This document shows, one piece after another, positions 28,371 through 35,965 of a DNA stretch of 64,000 nucleotides (within the stretch, counting starts at the first letter, position 1; each line of letters opens with the position of its first letter). Position numbers and translations under genes: made by a program. The stretch comes from UBA4427 sp046351135 (GTDB lineage: Bacteria; Myxococcota_A; UBA9160; UBA4427), in NCBI GenBank assembly GCA_046351135.1, contig JAXLZA010000003.1, forward strand, positions 186,001 through 250,000. The letters are read 5' to 3'. Below the pieces are notes generated by a model that saw nothing but the letters and a program-made list of their open reading frames with translations, had not been told where the DNA came from and did not search any database.

Positions 28371-29539
28371 AGAAGAAGCGAGCGGTGGCGAAGCCCGGAC
28401 GGAAGACCGCGACGCGTCGGAGCCAGGCAGCGAGCCGGGCGGGCGGCTCGGCCCAAGCCAAGGCCGGGCCGAAGGCGAAGGCGAAGGCGAAGGCGAAGAA
28501 GCCGAAATCCCCGGCGCGCCGCAAGCCCGTGGCAGTTCCGACGATGCCCCCGACCCCGCCGCCGGTCGTGCGGACCGCCGACGCGCGCTTCGCGAGCCTG
28601 CCCGGCTATCCGTTCGCACCGCATTACGTCGACGTCGCGAACCCCTACGCCGACACGCCCCTGCGCATGCACTACGTGGACGAGGCGCCGCGCGGCGTCG
28701 ATCGCGCGACGGTGCCCGTCGTCCTCATGATCCACGGCGAGCCGTCCTGGTCCTACCTCTACCGCAAGATGATCCCGGTCTTCGTCGCCGCCGGGCTGCG
28801 GGCGATCGCCGTCGACCTGATCGGCTTCGGACGCTCGGACAAGCCGACGAAGGCGTCGCAGTACTCGTTCGAGAACCACATCGAGTGGGTCCGCCAGCTC
28901 GTCGTCGGCCTCGATCTGCGCAGGATCACGCTGATCGGCCAGGACTGGGGCGGCCCGATCGGGATGGGCGTCGTCGCCCGGGAGATGGACCGCTTCGCCC
29001 GGATCGTCGCGGGCAACACGATGCTCCACACGGCCGGGCCCGAGCTCGCGGGCCGCATCGCCTGGGCCGCCCACGCGAGCGGCGAGCACGACTCGACCGT
29101 CGATGCGCGGCTGCTCGACTGGATGCACACGACCCATCGCCTCGTCGACTTCGACGCGAGCCCGTCGATCGCGGGGTCGACGGTCAGGCCGGTTCCGAGG
29201 GAGGTCCTCGCGGCCTACGACGCGCCCTTCCCCTCCGAGTGGCACAAGGCCGGGATGCGTCAGTTCTCCGTCCTGATCCCGGTGACGCGCTCGGACGTCG
29301 GCAGCCAGATCAACCAGGCGACCTGGGCGGCGCTCGCGCGCTTCGATCGCCCCTTCCTGACGCTCTTCTCGGACTCCGATCCGGCGACGCGGGGCTGGGA
29401 GACGATCTTCACCGAGCGCGTGCCGGGCGCCCGCGGCCAGCCCCATCAGATCCAGGCCCGCGCGGGCCACTTCTGGCAGGAGGACAACGGCGAGGACGCC
29501 GCGCGGATCATCGCGGGCTGGATCGCCGCGACGGGCTAA
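28367..29539 (+). CDS. Haloalkane dehalogenase-like alpha/beta hydrolase with Lys-rich N-terminal tail
   Basis: Residues from about 75 onward form an alpha/beta hydrolase of the haloalkane dehalogenase I type: 'HGEPSWSYLYRKM' (123 on; oxyanion and lid contacts), nucleophile Asp193 in 'GQDWGG' with the adjacent halide-binding Trp194, acid in 'SDSDP', and His368 in 'AGHFWQED'. These enzymes cleave carbon-halogen bonds hydrolytically. Oddly, residues 1-58 are a Lys/Ala/Arg-rich tail starting MKKK and containing 'KAKAKAKAKKPK', like a histone H1 tail. An internal Met60 (MPPTPP) could be a shorter start, but the ATG at 28367 overlaps the BKACE stop. A similar tail occurs on the thiolase at 43824-45377. 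Confidence 0.88.
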   Translation: MKKKRAVAKPGRKTATRRSQAASRAGGSAQAKAGPKAKAKAKAKKPKSPARRKPVAVPTMPPTPPPVVRTADARFASLPGYPFAPHYVDVANPYADTPLRMHYVDEAPRGVDRATVPVVLMIHGEPSWSYLYRKMIPVFVAAGLRAIAVDLIGFGRSDKPTKASQYSFENHIEWVRQLVVGLDLRRITLIGQDWGGPIGMGVVAREMDRFARIVAGNTMLHTAGPELAGRIAWAAHASGEHDSTVDARLLDWMHTTHRLVDFDASPSIAGSTVRPVPREVLAAYDAPFPSEWHKAGMRQFSVLIPVTRSDVGSQINQATWAALARFDRPFLTLFSDSDPATRGWETIFTERVPGARGQPHQIQARAGHFWQEDNGEDAARIIAGWIAATG

Positions 29540-29613
29540 CATCGACCGCCCCGATCGTTCGCCGCCGTCCGCATGCCGGCCCGTCGCTCGGTCCCGATGG
29601 AGGAGCCCCGCCC

Positions 29614-30600
29614 GTGGAGTTCGTGACCTGCTTCGACCTGCGCGCCCCGGCCTTCGGGACGCCCGCGCGCGAGATCTACGCGGCGACCCTCGACGTCTGT
29701 GCCTGGGCCGACGACGTCGGCTTCGACACCATCGGCCTCGGCGAGCACCACGCCTCGGACGACGGCTATCTCCCCTCCCCGATCCCGATGGCCGCCGCGA
29801 TCGGCGCGCGCACGCGGCGCATCACGATCCGGCCCAACGTCCTGCTCGCGCCGCTCTACGAGCCGGTCAAGCTGGCCGAGGACCTCGCGGTGCTCTCCTA
29901 CATCTGCGGCGGCCGGGTCGAGATCGTGATCGGCGCGGGCTACGTCCCCTACGAGTTCCAGATGTTCGGCAAGCGACGCGAGGACCGCAAAGCGCTCTAC
30001 GTGAACGCGATCGAGGTCCTGAAGCGCGCCTGGACGGGCGAGACCTTCGACTATCAGGGCCGCAGCGTCACCGTCCGCCCGATCCCGAATCCGCCGCCGA
30101 AGCTGCTCCTCGGCGGGACCCATCCCGCCGTCGCGAAGCGCGCCGCGCGGATCGCCGACGGCTTCTATCCGCCCGCCGGCGAGAACTGGAAGATCTACCG
30201 CCAGGCCTGCCTCGAGCTCGGGAAGCCCGACCCCGGCGAGCGCTTCAAGGCCCTCGGCCCCATCTACACCCACGTCACGAACGATCCCGAAGGCGACTGG
30301 GCGAAGATCGCGCCCCACGCGAAACACGTCGTCGAGTCCTACTCGAAGTGGACGACGGAGGCCTACGGGAAGCCGGCGGGCCCCTTCGCGAAGGGCGTCA
30401 ATCCCGACGATCTCCGCAAGAGTGGCAGCTATCTCTGCCTGCGACCGGAGGAGGCGATCCGCATGATCCGCGAGCTCGGGCGCGACCGGACCTTCATCAC
30501 GACGCCGCTCCTCGGCGGCCTCGATCCGGCCCTCGCGTGGCGCGGGCTCCGGCTCTTCGAGCGCGAGGTGTGGCCCTATGTCCGGGATCTGCAGGGCTAG
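29614..30600 (+). CDS. Luciferase-like (LLM class) F420-dependent oxidoreductase
   Basis: This 328-residue TIM-barrel protein begins at a GTG (29614), with GGAGGAG about nine bases upstream; no in-frame ATG serves. Landmarks: 'GFDTIGLGEHHASDDGYLPSPIPMAAAIGARTRRITI' region, 'YICGGRVEIVIGAGYVPYEF', 'PPKLLLGGTHPAVAKRAARIADGF'. The 'EHH' and 'G.GYVP' patterns belong to the luciferase-like superfamily. It is the third such gene in the window, but its sequence is clearly diverged from the other two. Cofactor and substrate are inferred only by family. Confidence 0.85.
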   Translation: MEFVTCFDLRAPAFGTPAREIYAATLDVCAWADDVGFDTIGLGEHHASDDGYLPSPIPMAAAIGARTRRITIRPNVLLAPLYEPVKLAEDLAVLSYICGGRVEIVIGAGYVPYEFQMFGKRREDRKALYVNAIEVLKRAWTGETFDYQGRSVTVRPIPNPPPKLLLGGTHPAVAKRAARIADGFYPPAGENWKIYRQACLELGKPDPGERFKALGPIYTHVTNDPEGDWAKIAPHAKHVVESYSKWTTEAYGKPAGPFAKGVNPDDLRKSGSYLCLRPEEAIRMIRELGRDRTFITTPLLGGLDPALAWRGLRLFEREVWPYVRDLQG

Positions 30601-30623
30601 GCGGAGCGCGGGAGAGGGCGCGA

Positions 30624-30637
30624 TGCCCGCGCGGGCA
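30624..30637. repeat. 14-bp perfect palindrome upstream of an SDR
   Basis: TGCCCGCGCGGGCA is a perfect palindrome, 34 bases before the SDR start at 30671. It may be an operator for a dimeric repressor. In such GC-rich DNA a chance origin is quite possible. Confidence 0.35.
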
Positions 30638-30670
30638 GCGATGCGCGGTCGAGCCAAGGGAGGGCCAGCG

Positions 30671-31414
30671 ATGTTCGATCTGAGCGGCAGGACGGCATTC
30701 GTCACGGGCGCCGGGCAGCATGTCGGCCGTGCGATCGCCGAGGCCCTCGCGAAGCAGGGCGCCGCGGTCGCCGTCAACGACCTCATCGGCGCGCGGGCGC
30801 GGGACGTCGCCGAGTCGATCGCGAAGACGGGCGGGCGGGCGATCGCGGTGCCGGGGGACGTGACGGATCTCGAGGCGGTGAAGGCGATGGTGCGCGAGAC
30901 CGAGGCGGCGCTCGGCCCCGTCGACATCCTCGTCTCGAACGCGGGCAACAGCGGTGCGACCCGCGCGGTTCCGACGCAGTTCGTCGAGATGGATCCGACG
31001 GACTGGAGGAAGTACATCGACATCAATTTCTACGGCGTCCTGAACGGGATCCACGCCGTGCTCCCCGGCATGTGTGAACGTCGCTTCGGACGCATCATCA
31101 CGATCGCCTCCGACGCCGGCCGCCAGGGCCTCGCGATGGGCATGTCGGTCTACAGCGGCGGGAAGGCGGCGGCGATGGGCTTCCAGCGCTCGCTCGCCTG
31201 CGAGGTCGGGCCGATGCAGGTCACGGTGAACACCGTCTCCCTCGGCATGATCCCCGGCGACTGGGACCTGGGCCCGCCGAAGGGAACGCCGCTCGGCCGC
31301 CACGGCGTCCCGAAAGACGTCGGCCCCGCCGTCGTCTACTTCGCCTCCGACGAGGCGAGCTGGGTCACCGGCCAGATCCTCTCGGTCAACGGCGGCGTCT
31401 ACCGCAACGTCTGA
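30671..31414 (+). CDS. Short-chain dehydrogenase/reductase
   Basis: This 247-residue classical SDR has 'FVTGAGQHVGRAIA', 'VAVNDL', 'SNAGNSG', a Ser in 'ITIASDAG' and YSGGK (YxxxK), then 'SWVTGQILSVNGGVYRNV'. It is closely similar to the SDR at 3729-4475: both begin MFDLSGRTA, have a VAVNDL second strand and INFYGVLN/VNLYGVLN helix. GGGAGGGCCAGCG before the ATG fixes the start. It probably acts on an acyl-CoA or steroid hydroxyl in the surrounding pathway. Confidence 0.9.
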   Translation: MFDLSGRTAFVTGAGQHVGRAIAEALAKQGAAVAVNDLIGARARDVAESIAKTGGRAIAVPGDVTDLEAVKAMVRETEAALGPVDILVSNAGNSGATRAVPTQFVEMDPTDWRKYIDINFYGVLNGIHAVLPGMCERRFGRIITIASDAGRQGLAMGMSVYSGGKAAAMGFQRSLACEVGPMQVTVNTVSLGMIPGDWDLGPPKGTPLGRHGVPKDVGPAVVYFASDEASWVTGQILSVNGGVYRNV

Positions 31415-31505
31415 GCGGAAGCGGCCGCGAACGACGAAGAGCCGACGAGTCCATTGCGATGGCGACCGCGCCGACGAGTGCCCGGATGCAGAGGATGAAG
31501 CGACG

Positions 31506-32687
31506 ATGACGACCGCCCAGCCGAGCCTCGAGATCGACGACCTCCTCGCCGAGGCGAGCCGCCGCGCCGGCGGGCGCAGCGACTTCGGTGAGCCCCAGTT
31601 CATGCAGGGCCTCGAGCGCCTCGTCGACTCCCTCGAGCGCGATGCGTTCCTGACGCCCGTCGGCCGCATGATCGCCCGCGAGCGGATCCTCAACTCCGCC
31701 AAGAACCGCCTCGACTATCTCGGCGACCGCAAGCTCCATCCCGAGATCGCCCGGGAGAAGATCGTCGCCCCGATCGTCGTCGTCGGCATGCCGCGAACCG
31801 GCTCGACGATCCTCCACGACCTGCTCGCCCAGGATCCCGACAGCCGCGCGCCGCTGACCTGGGAGGTCATGTTCCCGTCGCCGCCTCCCGAGCCCGCGAC
31901 CTTCGACACCGATCCGCGCATCGCCGCCTGCGACGCGACCTTCCCGAGCGTCGACGCCCAGATCCCCGCCTTCAAGGCGATGCACCCGATGGGCGCCCGG
32001 CTCTCCCAGGAATGCGTCTCGATCATGGCCGACTCGATGGTCTCGGCCCTCTTCCACAACCAGTTCCGGGTCACGACCTATCAGGACTGGGTCGACGACG
32101 GCGCCGACTTCGCCCCGGTCTACGCCTTCCACGAGCAGCAGCTCCAGCATCTGCAGTGGCGCGTGAAGCGCGACCGCTGGGTCCTCAAGACGGGCGCCCA
32201 CATGTGGGGCCTCGAGCATCTGCTCGCCCGCTATCCCGACGCGCGGATCGTCTTCACCCACCGCGATCCGGTGAAGACGATGACCTCGTATGCGAGCCTC
32301 ACGGCGCTGGTCCGCTCGCTCGGGAGCCAGACGATCGATCCGAAGGAGATCGCCCGGGACTGGACCGCGCGGATCAAGCGCGTGCTCGAGCACGCGATCG
32401 AGGTCCGAACCCGGCCGGTCGCGAAGCGCGCCCAGTTCTACGACATGTATTTCCAGGACTTCGTGCGCGATCAGATGGGCGAGGTCGAGAAGATCTACCG
32501 GGCCTTCGATCTCCCGCTCACGGACGAGGCCCGCCGGCGCATGAAGCTCTTCATCGCCGACAATCCCAAGGACAAGCACGGGATCCACCGCTATTCGCCC
32601 GAGGAGTTCGGCGTCGACCCCGCCGCCGTCCGCGAGTCCTTCCGCCCCTACATGCAGCGCTTCGGCCTCGAGCCCGAGCGCGGCTGA
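31506..32687 (+). CDS. Sulfotransferase family protein
   Basis: This 393-residue protein carries the two PAPS-binding elements: the 5'-phosphosulfate loop 'VVVGMPRTGSTILHDLLAQDP' region (about residues 92-110) and the 3'-phosphate loop 'DARIVFTHRDPVKTMTSYASL'. It belongs to the large bacterial Sulfotransfer_3 group, which sulfates hydroxyls of lipids, sterols or polyketides. An N-terminal helical region (1-80) precedes the fold. No PAPS synthesis gene is nearby. Two alkylsulfatase-like hydrolases elsewhere in the window (35966-37423, 62899-64000) could act in the opposite direction. Confidence 0.88.
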   Translation: MTTAQPSLEIDDLLAEASRRAGGRSDFGEPQFMQGLERLVDSLERDAFLTPVGRMIARERILNSAKNRLDYLGDRKLHPEIAREKIVAPIVVVGMPRTGSTILHDLLAQDPDSRAPLTWEVMFPSPPPEPATFDTDPRIAACDATFPSVDAQIPAFKAMHPMGARLSQECVSIMADSMVSALFHNQFRVTTYQDWVDDGADFAPVYAFHEQQLQHLQWRVKRDRWVLKTGAHMWGLEHLLARYPDARIVFTHRDPVKTMTSYASLTALVRSLGSQTIDPKEIARDWTARIKRVLEHAIEVRTRPVAKRAQFYDMYFQDFVRDQMGEVEKIYRAFDLPLTDEARRRMKLFIADNPKDKHGIHRYSPEEFGVDPAAVRESFRPYMQRFGLEPERG

Positions 32688-32760
32688 GACCGGCGCAGGC
32701 GAAGCGCGGAGACCCGCGCGACCGAGAACGATCGAGAAGCGACAAGGAGAGAGGTCCCCG

Positions 32761-33843
32761 ATGAGCCAGCCGACGAACGCCCCGAAGCTCCCCGCCACGA
32801 TGCGCGCCTTCCGCGTCCACGAGTTCGGCCCCGAGCCGACGGTGGCCATGAAGCTCGAGGAGGTTCCGCTGCCCGTCCCGGGGCCGGGCGAGCTGCTCGT
32901 CCGGGCGCAGGGCATCCCGCTCAACCTGAACGACCTCGAGCGGGTCAACGGGAAGAACATGATGGTCCGGCCGGAGCTGCCGGTGACTCCGGGCATGGAG
33001 ACCATGGGCGTCGTCGCGGCCTGCGGGGCGGGGGCCGAGAGCTGGCTCGGCAAGCGCGTCGTCGCGATGCCGAAGCAGGCGACGGGCGGCTTCGCCGAGT
33101 ATGCGATCTGTCCGACGGTCTCGGCCTTCGACATGCCGGAGTCGATCCCGTTCCCGGACGCCGCCGCGATCTACTATCCCTTCCATCTCGCCTGGCTCGG
33201 CCTCGTCGAGCGCGCCGCGCTGCGCGCCGGCGAGAGCGTCCTGATCCACGCCGCGGCCGGCGGCTCGGGCTCGGCCGCCGTGCAGCTCGCCAAGCACCTC
33301 GGGGCCCGGGTCTTCGCGACGGCGGGCAGCGAATCGAAGCTCGCGCTCTGCCGGGAGCTCGGTGCGGACGTCGCGATCAACTACGAGAAGGACGACTTCG
33401 CGGAGATCGTGCTGAACGAGACTCAGGGGCGCGGGGTCGAGGTCGTCTTCGACAACGTCGGCGAGGGCGTCATGGAGAAGTCGATGAAGGCGCTCGCCTA
33501 CGACGGGCGCTACGTCATGATGGGCTTCGCCTCGGACAAGAAGTACGCGGACGAGAAGCTGATCGTGCCGCGCCGCGTCATCGCCGGAAACATGAAGCTC
33601 TGCGGGGCTCTGCTCGCCTACGCCGAGGCGCCGGTCCGGGCCATGATGAAGAAGGCGATGGGCTGGAACTTCTGTCCCCGCGAGCTCGGCGTCGAGATCA
33701 CGCGCCAGGTCGTCGACCTCGTCCTCGCGGGCCGCGTCCGGCCGGTGATCGGCCAGGTCGTCCCCTTCGAGGAGATCCCGGCGGCGCTGACCCGCATGGT
33801 GAACCGCCAGACGGTCGGCCGGACGATCGCCCGGGTCGGCTGA
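32761..33843 (+). CDS. NADPH:quinone reductase-like medium-chain dehydrogenase
   Basis: This 360-residue MDR protein has a GroES-like N-terminal part ('MRAFRVHEFGPEPTVAMKLEEVPLP', 'PGMETMGVV') and a Rossmann half with 'VLIHAAAGGSGSAAVQLAKHLGARVFATAGS'. No zinc-ligand Cys cluster is seen, which puts it in the quinone reductase/enoyl reductase branch rather than the zinc alcohol dehydrogenases. The pattern 'VIGQVVPFEEIPAAL..MVNRQTVGRTIA' ends it. AAGGAGAGAGG lies upstream of the ATG at 32761. It may reduce an enone or enoyl-CoA with NADPH. Confidence 0.88.
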   Translation: MSQPTNAPKLPATMRAFRVHEFGPEPTVAMKLEEVPLPVPGPGELLVRAQGIPLNLNDLERVNGKNMMVRPELPVTPGMETMGVVAACGAGAESWLGKRVVAMPKQATGGFAEYAICPTVSAFDMPESIPFPDAAAIYYPFHLAWLGLVERAALRAGESVLIHAAAGGSGSAAVQLAKHLGARVFATAGSESKLALCRELGADVAINYEKDDFAEIVLNETQGRGVEVVFDNVGEGVMEKSMKALAYDGRYVMMGFASDKKYADEKLIVPRRVIAGNMKLCGALLAYAEAPVRAMMKKAMGWNFCPRELGVEITRQVVDLVLAGRVRPVIGQVVPFEEIPAALTRMVNRQTVGRTIARVG

Positions 33844-33968
33844 CACCGGCGCCGATCGGAGCCATCCGGCCAGCGCGAATCGCGGGGAAGGTCTAGTCTT
33901 CGCGCCCGTCGCCGGCGCCCCGCCGGACCGAGCACGCCACCCGGAACCCTCGAGCCACGGAGTCCCCC

Positions 33969-34781
33969 ATGTCCCATCCCTTCGACTACTCGAACAAGCG
34001 CGTCGTCATCACCGGCGCCTTCTCCGGCGTCGGCGCCGCGCTCCTCGACGTGCTCGCCGAGCTCGGGCGCCCCGAGGTCATCGCCCTCGACATCCGCAAG
34101 CCCGAGGGACCGATCTCGACCTACATCGAGACCAACATGGGCAAGGCCTCCTCCGTCGCCTCGGCCGTCGAGAAGATCAAGGGGCCGATCGACGTCCTCT
34201 TCAACAACGCAGGCATCGCCGCGACCCATCCCGTCGAGGACGTGATGGCGGTCAACTGGCTCGGCCTGCGCCAGCTGTCGGAGCTGATGCTGCCGAAGAT
34301 CCGCGAGGGCGGCGCGATCGCGAACACCGCCTCGATCGCCGGCGGCCAGTGGCCGGCCCATCTGCAGGACGTCCTCGAGTGCATCTCCCTCGAGTCGCGA
34401 GAGGAGCTCTTCGGCTGGGTTCGCGACCACGCCCAGCTCGTCGGCGACGGCTACGCGTTCTCGAAGGAGTGCGTCCAGGTCTACACGATGAAGAGCGCGA
34501 AGCAGACCCTCGCGCGCAAGGTCCGGACCAACAGCGTCTGCCCCGCGCCGATCGACACGCCGCTGCTCCCCGACTTCAACAAGACGATGACCGAGAAGAC
34601 CATGAACTGGACGATCTCCCAGATCGGCGGGACGATCGCTTCGCCGCGGGACATCGCGATGGCGCTGGCCTTCCTCGGCTCGGACGCGTCGCGCTACGTG
34701 AACGGCGTCAACCTGAACGTCGACATGGGCTTCAACGCCTTCATGACGACGGGCCAGCTCGACTTCTCGGGCCTCGCCTGA
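33969..34781 (+). CDS. SDR resembling 3-alpha-hydroxysteroid dehydrogenases
   Basis: This 270-residue SDR has 'VVITGAFSGVGAALLDVL', 'ALDIRKPEG' (Asp, NAD-preferring), 'FNNAG', YAFSK (YxxxK, near residue 163) and 'VRTNSVCPAPIDTPLLPDF', ending 'YVNGVNLNVDMGFNAFM'. A short acidic third strand (few residues between strand 2 and NNAG) and 'TPLL' are features of the 3-alpha-hydroxysteroid dehydrogenase/carbonyl reductase group of Comamonas. That suggests a steroid or other cyclic alcohol substrate; this is inference. The next gene begins two bases after its stop codon, so they are coupled. Confidence 0.88.
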   Translation: MSHPFDYSNKRVVITGAFSGVGAALLDVLAELGRPEVIALDIRKPEGPISTYIETNMGKASSVASAVEKIKGPIDVLFNNAGIAATHPVEDVMAVNWLGLRQLSELMLPKIREGGAIANTASIAGGQWPAHLQDVLECISLESREELFGWVRDHAQLVGDGYAFSKECVQVYTMKSAKQTLARKVRTNSVCPAPIDTPLLPDFNKTMTEKTMNWTISQIGGTIASPRDIAMALAFLGSDASRYVNGVNLNVDMGFNAFMTTGQLDFSGLA

Positions 34782-34782
34782 C

Positions 34783-35886
34783 ATGCACCGCGTGATCGTC
34801 TGGGGGACGGGCTTCGTCGGGAAGGCGGTGCTCAAGAGCCTGCTCGGGCATCCGGAGTTCGAGCTCGCGGGCGTCGTCGTCCACGACCCGGCGAAGGACG
34901 GCCTCGACGTCGGCGAGCTGCTCTTCGGGAAGGGCAACGGACCGAAGACGGGGATCCGGGCGACGCGGGACGCGACGCGCCTGCTCGCGGGGCCCGCGGA
35001 CGCGGTCGCCTACTTCGGGCCCAACATGATGCACGCCGAGACCAACCTCGCGAACATCGAGGCCTCGCTCCGCGCGGGCAAGAACGTCGTCGACACGAGC
35101 ATGGGGATCTTCCACTACCCCCCGCTCATCCCGGCGCCCATGAAGGAGCGGATCGCGGCGGCCTGCGAGGCCGGCGGGACGAGCTTCCTCAGCAACGGGA
35201 TCGACCCGGGCTTCGCGAACGACCTCTTCCCGATGACGCTGCTCGGCCTCTGCGGCCAGGTCGAGAGCGTGCGGACGACGGAGTTCATCGACGGCGGGAG
35301 CTACCCGGACCAGGCGAGCTTGCGCTTCATGGGGCTCTACTCGAAGATGGACGAGAAGCCGCCCCTCGACGCGAATCCCGGCATGATGACGGGGATCTGG
35401 GGCGGACCGCTCTACATGATCGCGCAGGCCGTCGGGATCCGGATCGAGCGGACGGTCGAGAACTACTCCCGCTGGACCGGGACGCGGACCGTCGAGTTCG
35501 AGCAGGGCCGCGTGCTCCCCGGCGAGTGCGCCGCCCACCGCATCGAGCTCCAGGGCATCGCCAGCGGCCGGCCGCGGATCATCATCGACCACATCCACCG
35601 CCTGTATCCCGACGCCGCCCCCGACTGGCCGCGGCCGCGCCTCGACGAGGTCCACGCGAATCGGGTCGAGATCGTCGGCCGGCCCAACATCGTCCAGGAG
35701 ACGGTGATCACCGACGCCGACACGGGCGACGGCAACGGCGGCGGCTGCCTCGCGACGGGCATGCGGGTCTTCAACGCGATCCCCGCCGTCTGCGCGGCGA
35801 AGCCGGGGATCCTGTCGGCCCTCGACCTGCCGGTCATCGCCGGGCGCGGCGTGATCCGGGACGACGGCTACCGGTCTCAGACCTAG
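34783..35886 (+). CDS. Dihydrodipicolinate reductase-like (DapB N-terminal) oxidoreductase
   Basis: This 367-residue protein has an N-terminal Rossmann fold 'RVIVWGTGFVGKAVLKSLLGHPEFELAGVVVHD' (residues 2-35) and 'LRAGKNVVDTSMG', like DapB and the related 2,4-diaminopentanoate dehydrogenases. The C-terminal half ('GIDPGFANDLFPMTLLG') matches the latter. It is much longer than true DapB (about 270), so it is not a lysine-pathway enzyme. Actinobacterial and proteobacterial genomes hold many such proteins beside SDRs with unknown substrate. ATG follows the SDR stop as TGACATG. Confidence 0.82.
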   Translation: MHRVIVWGTGFVGKAVLKSLLGHPEFELAGVVVHDPAKDGLDVGELLFGKGNGPKTGIRATRDATRLLAGPADAVAYFGPNMMHAETNLANIEASLRAGKNVVDTSMGIFHYPPLIPAPMKERIAAACEAGGTSFLSNGIDPGFANDLFPMTLLGLCGQVESVRTTEFIDGGSYPDQASLRFMGLYSKMDEKPPLDANPGMMTGIWGGPLYMIAQAVGIRIERTVENYSRWTGTRTVEFEQGRVLPGECAAHRIELQGIASGRPRIIIDHIHRLYPDAAPDWPRPRLDEVHANRVEIVGRPNIVQETVITDADTGDGNGGGCLATGMRVFNAIPAVCAAKPGILSALDLPVIAGRGVIRDDGYRSQT

Positions 35887-35906
35887 CGCCGCGTCGCCCG
35901 TCCGCA

Positions 35907-35942
35907 GTCGGCCGTCGGCCGTCGGCCTGCCCGCCGTCGGCC
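35907..35942. repeat. GTCGGCC heptamer repeats
   Basis: Three tandem copies of GTCGGCC (35907-35927) and a fourth eight bases on (35936-35942) lie in the 79-nt gap between two convergent genes. They resemble in length the GCGACGA heptamers at 17872-17899. Confidence 0.75.
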
Positions 35943-35965
35943 GATCGCGAGCCGGCAGCCGACGC

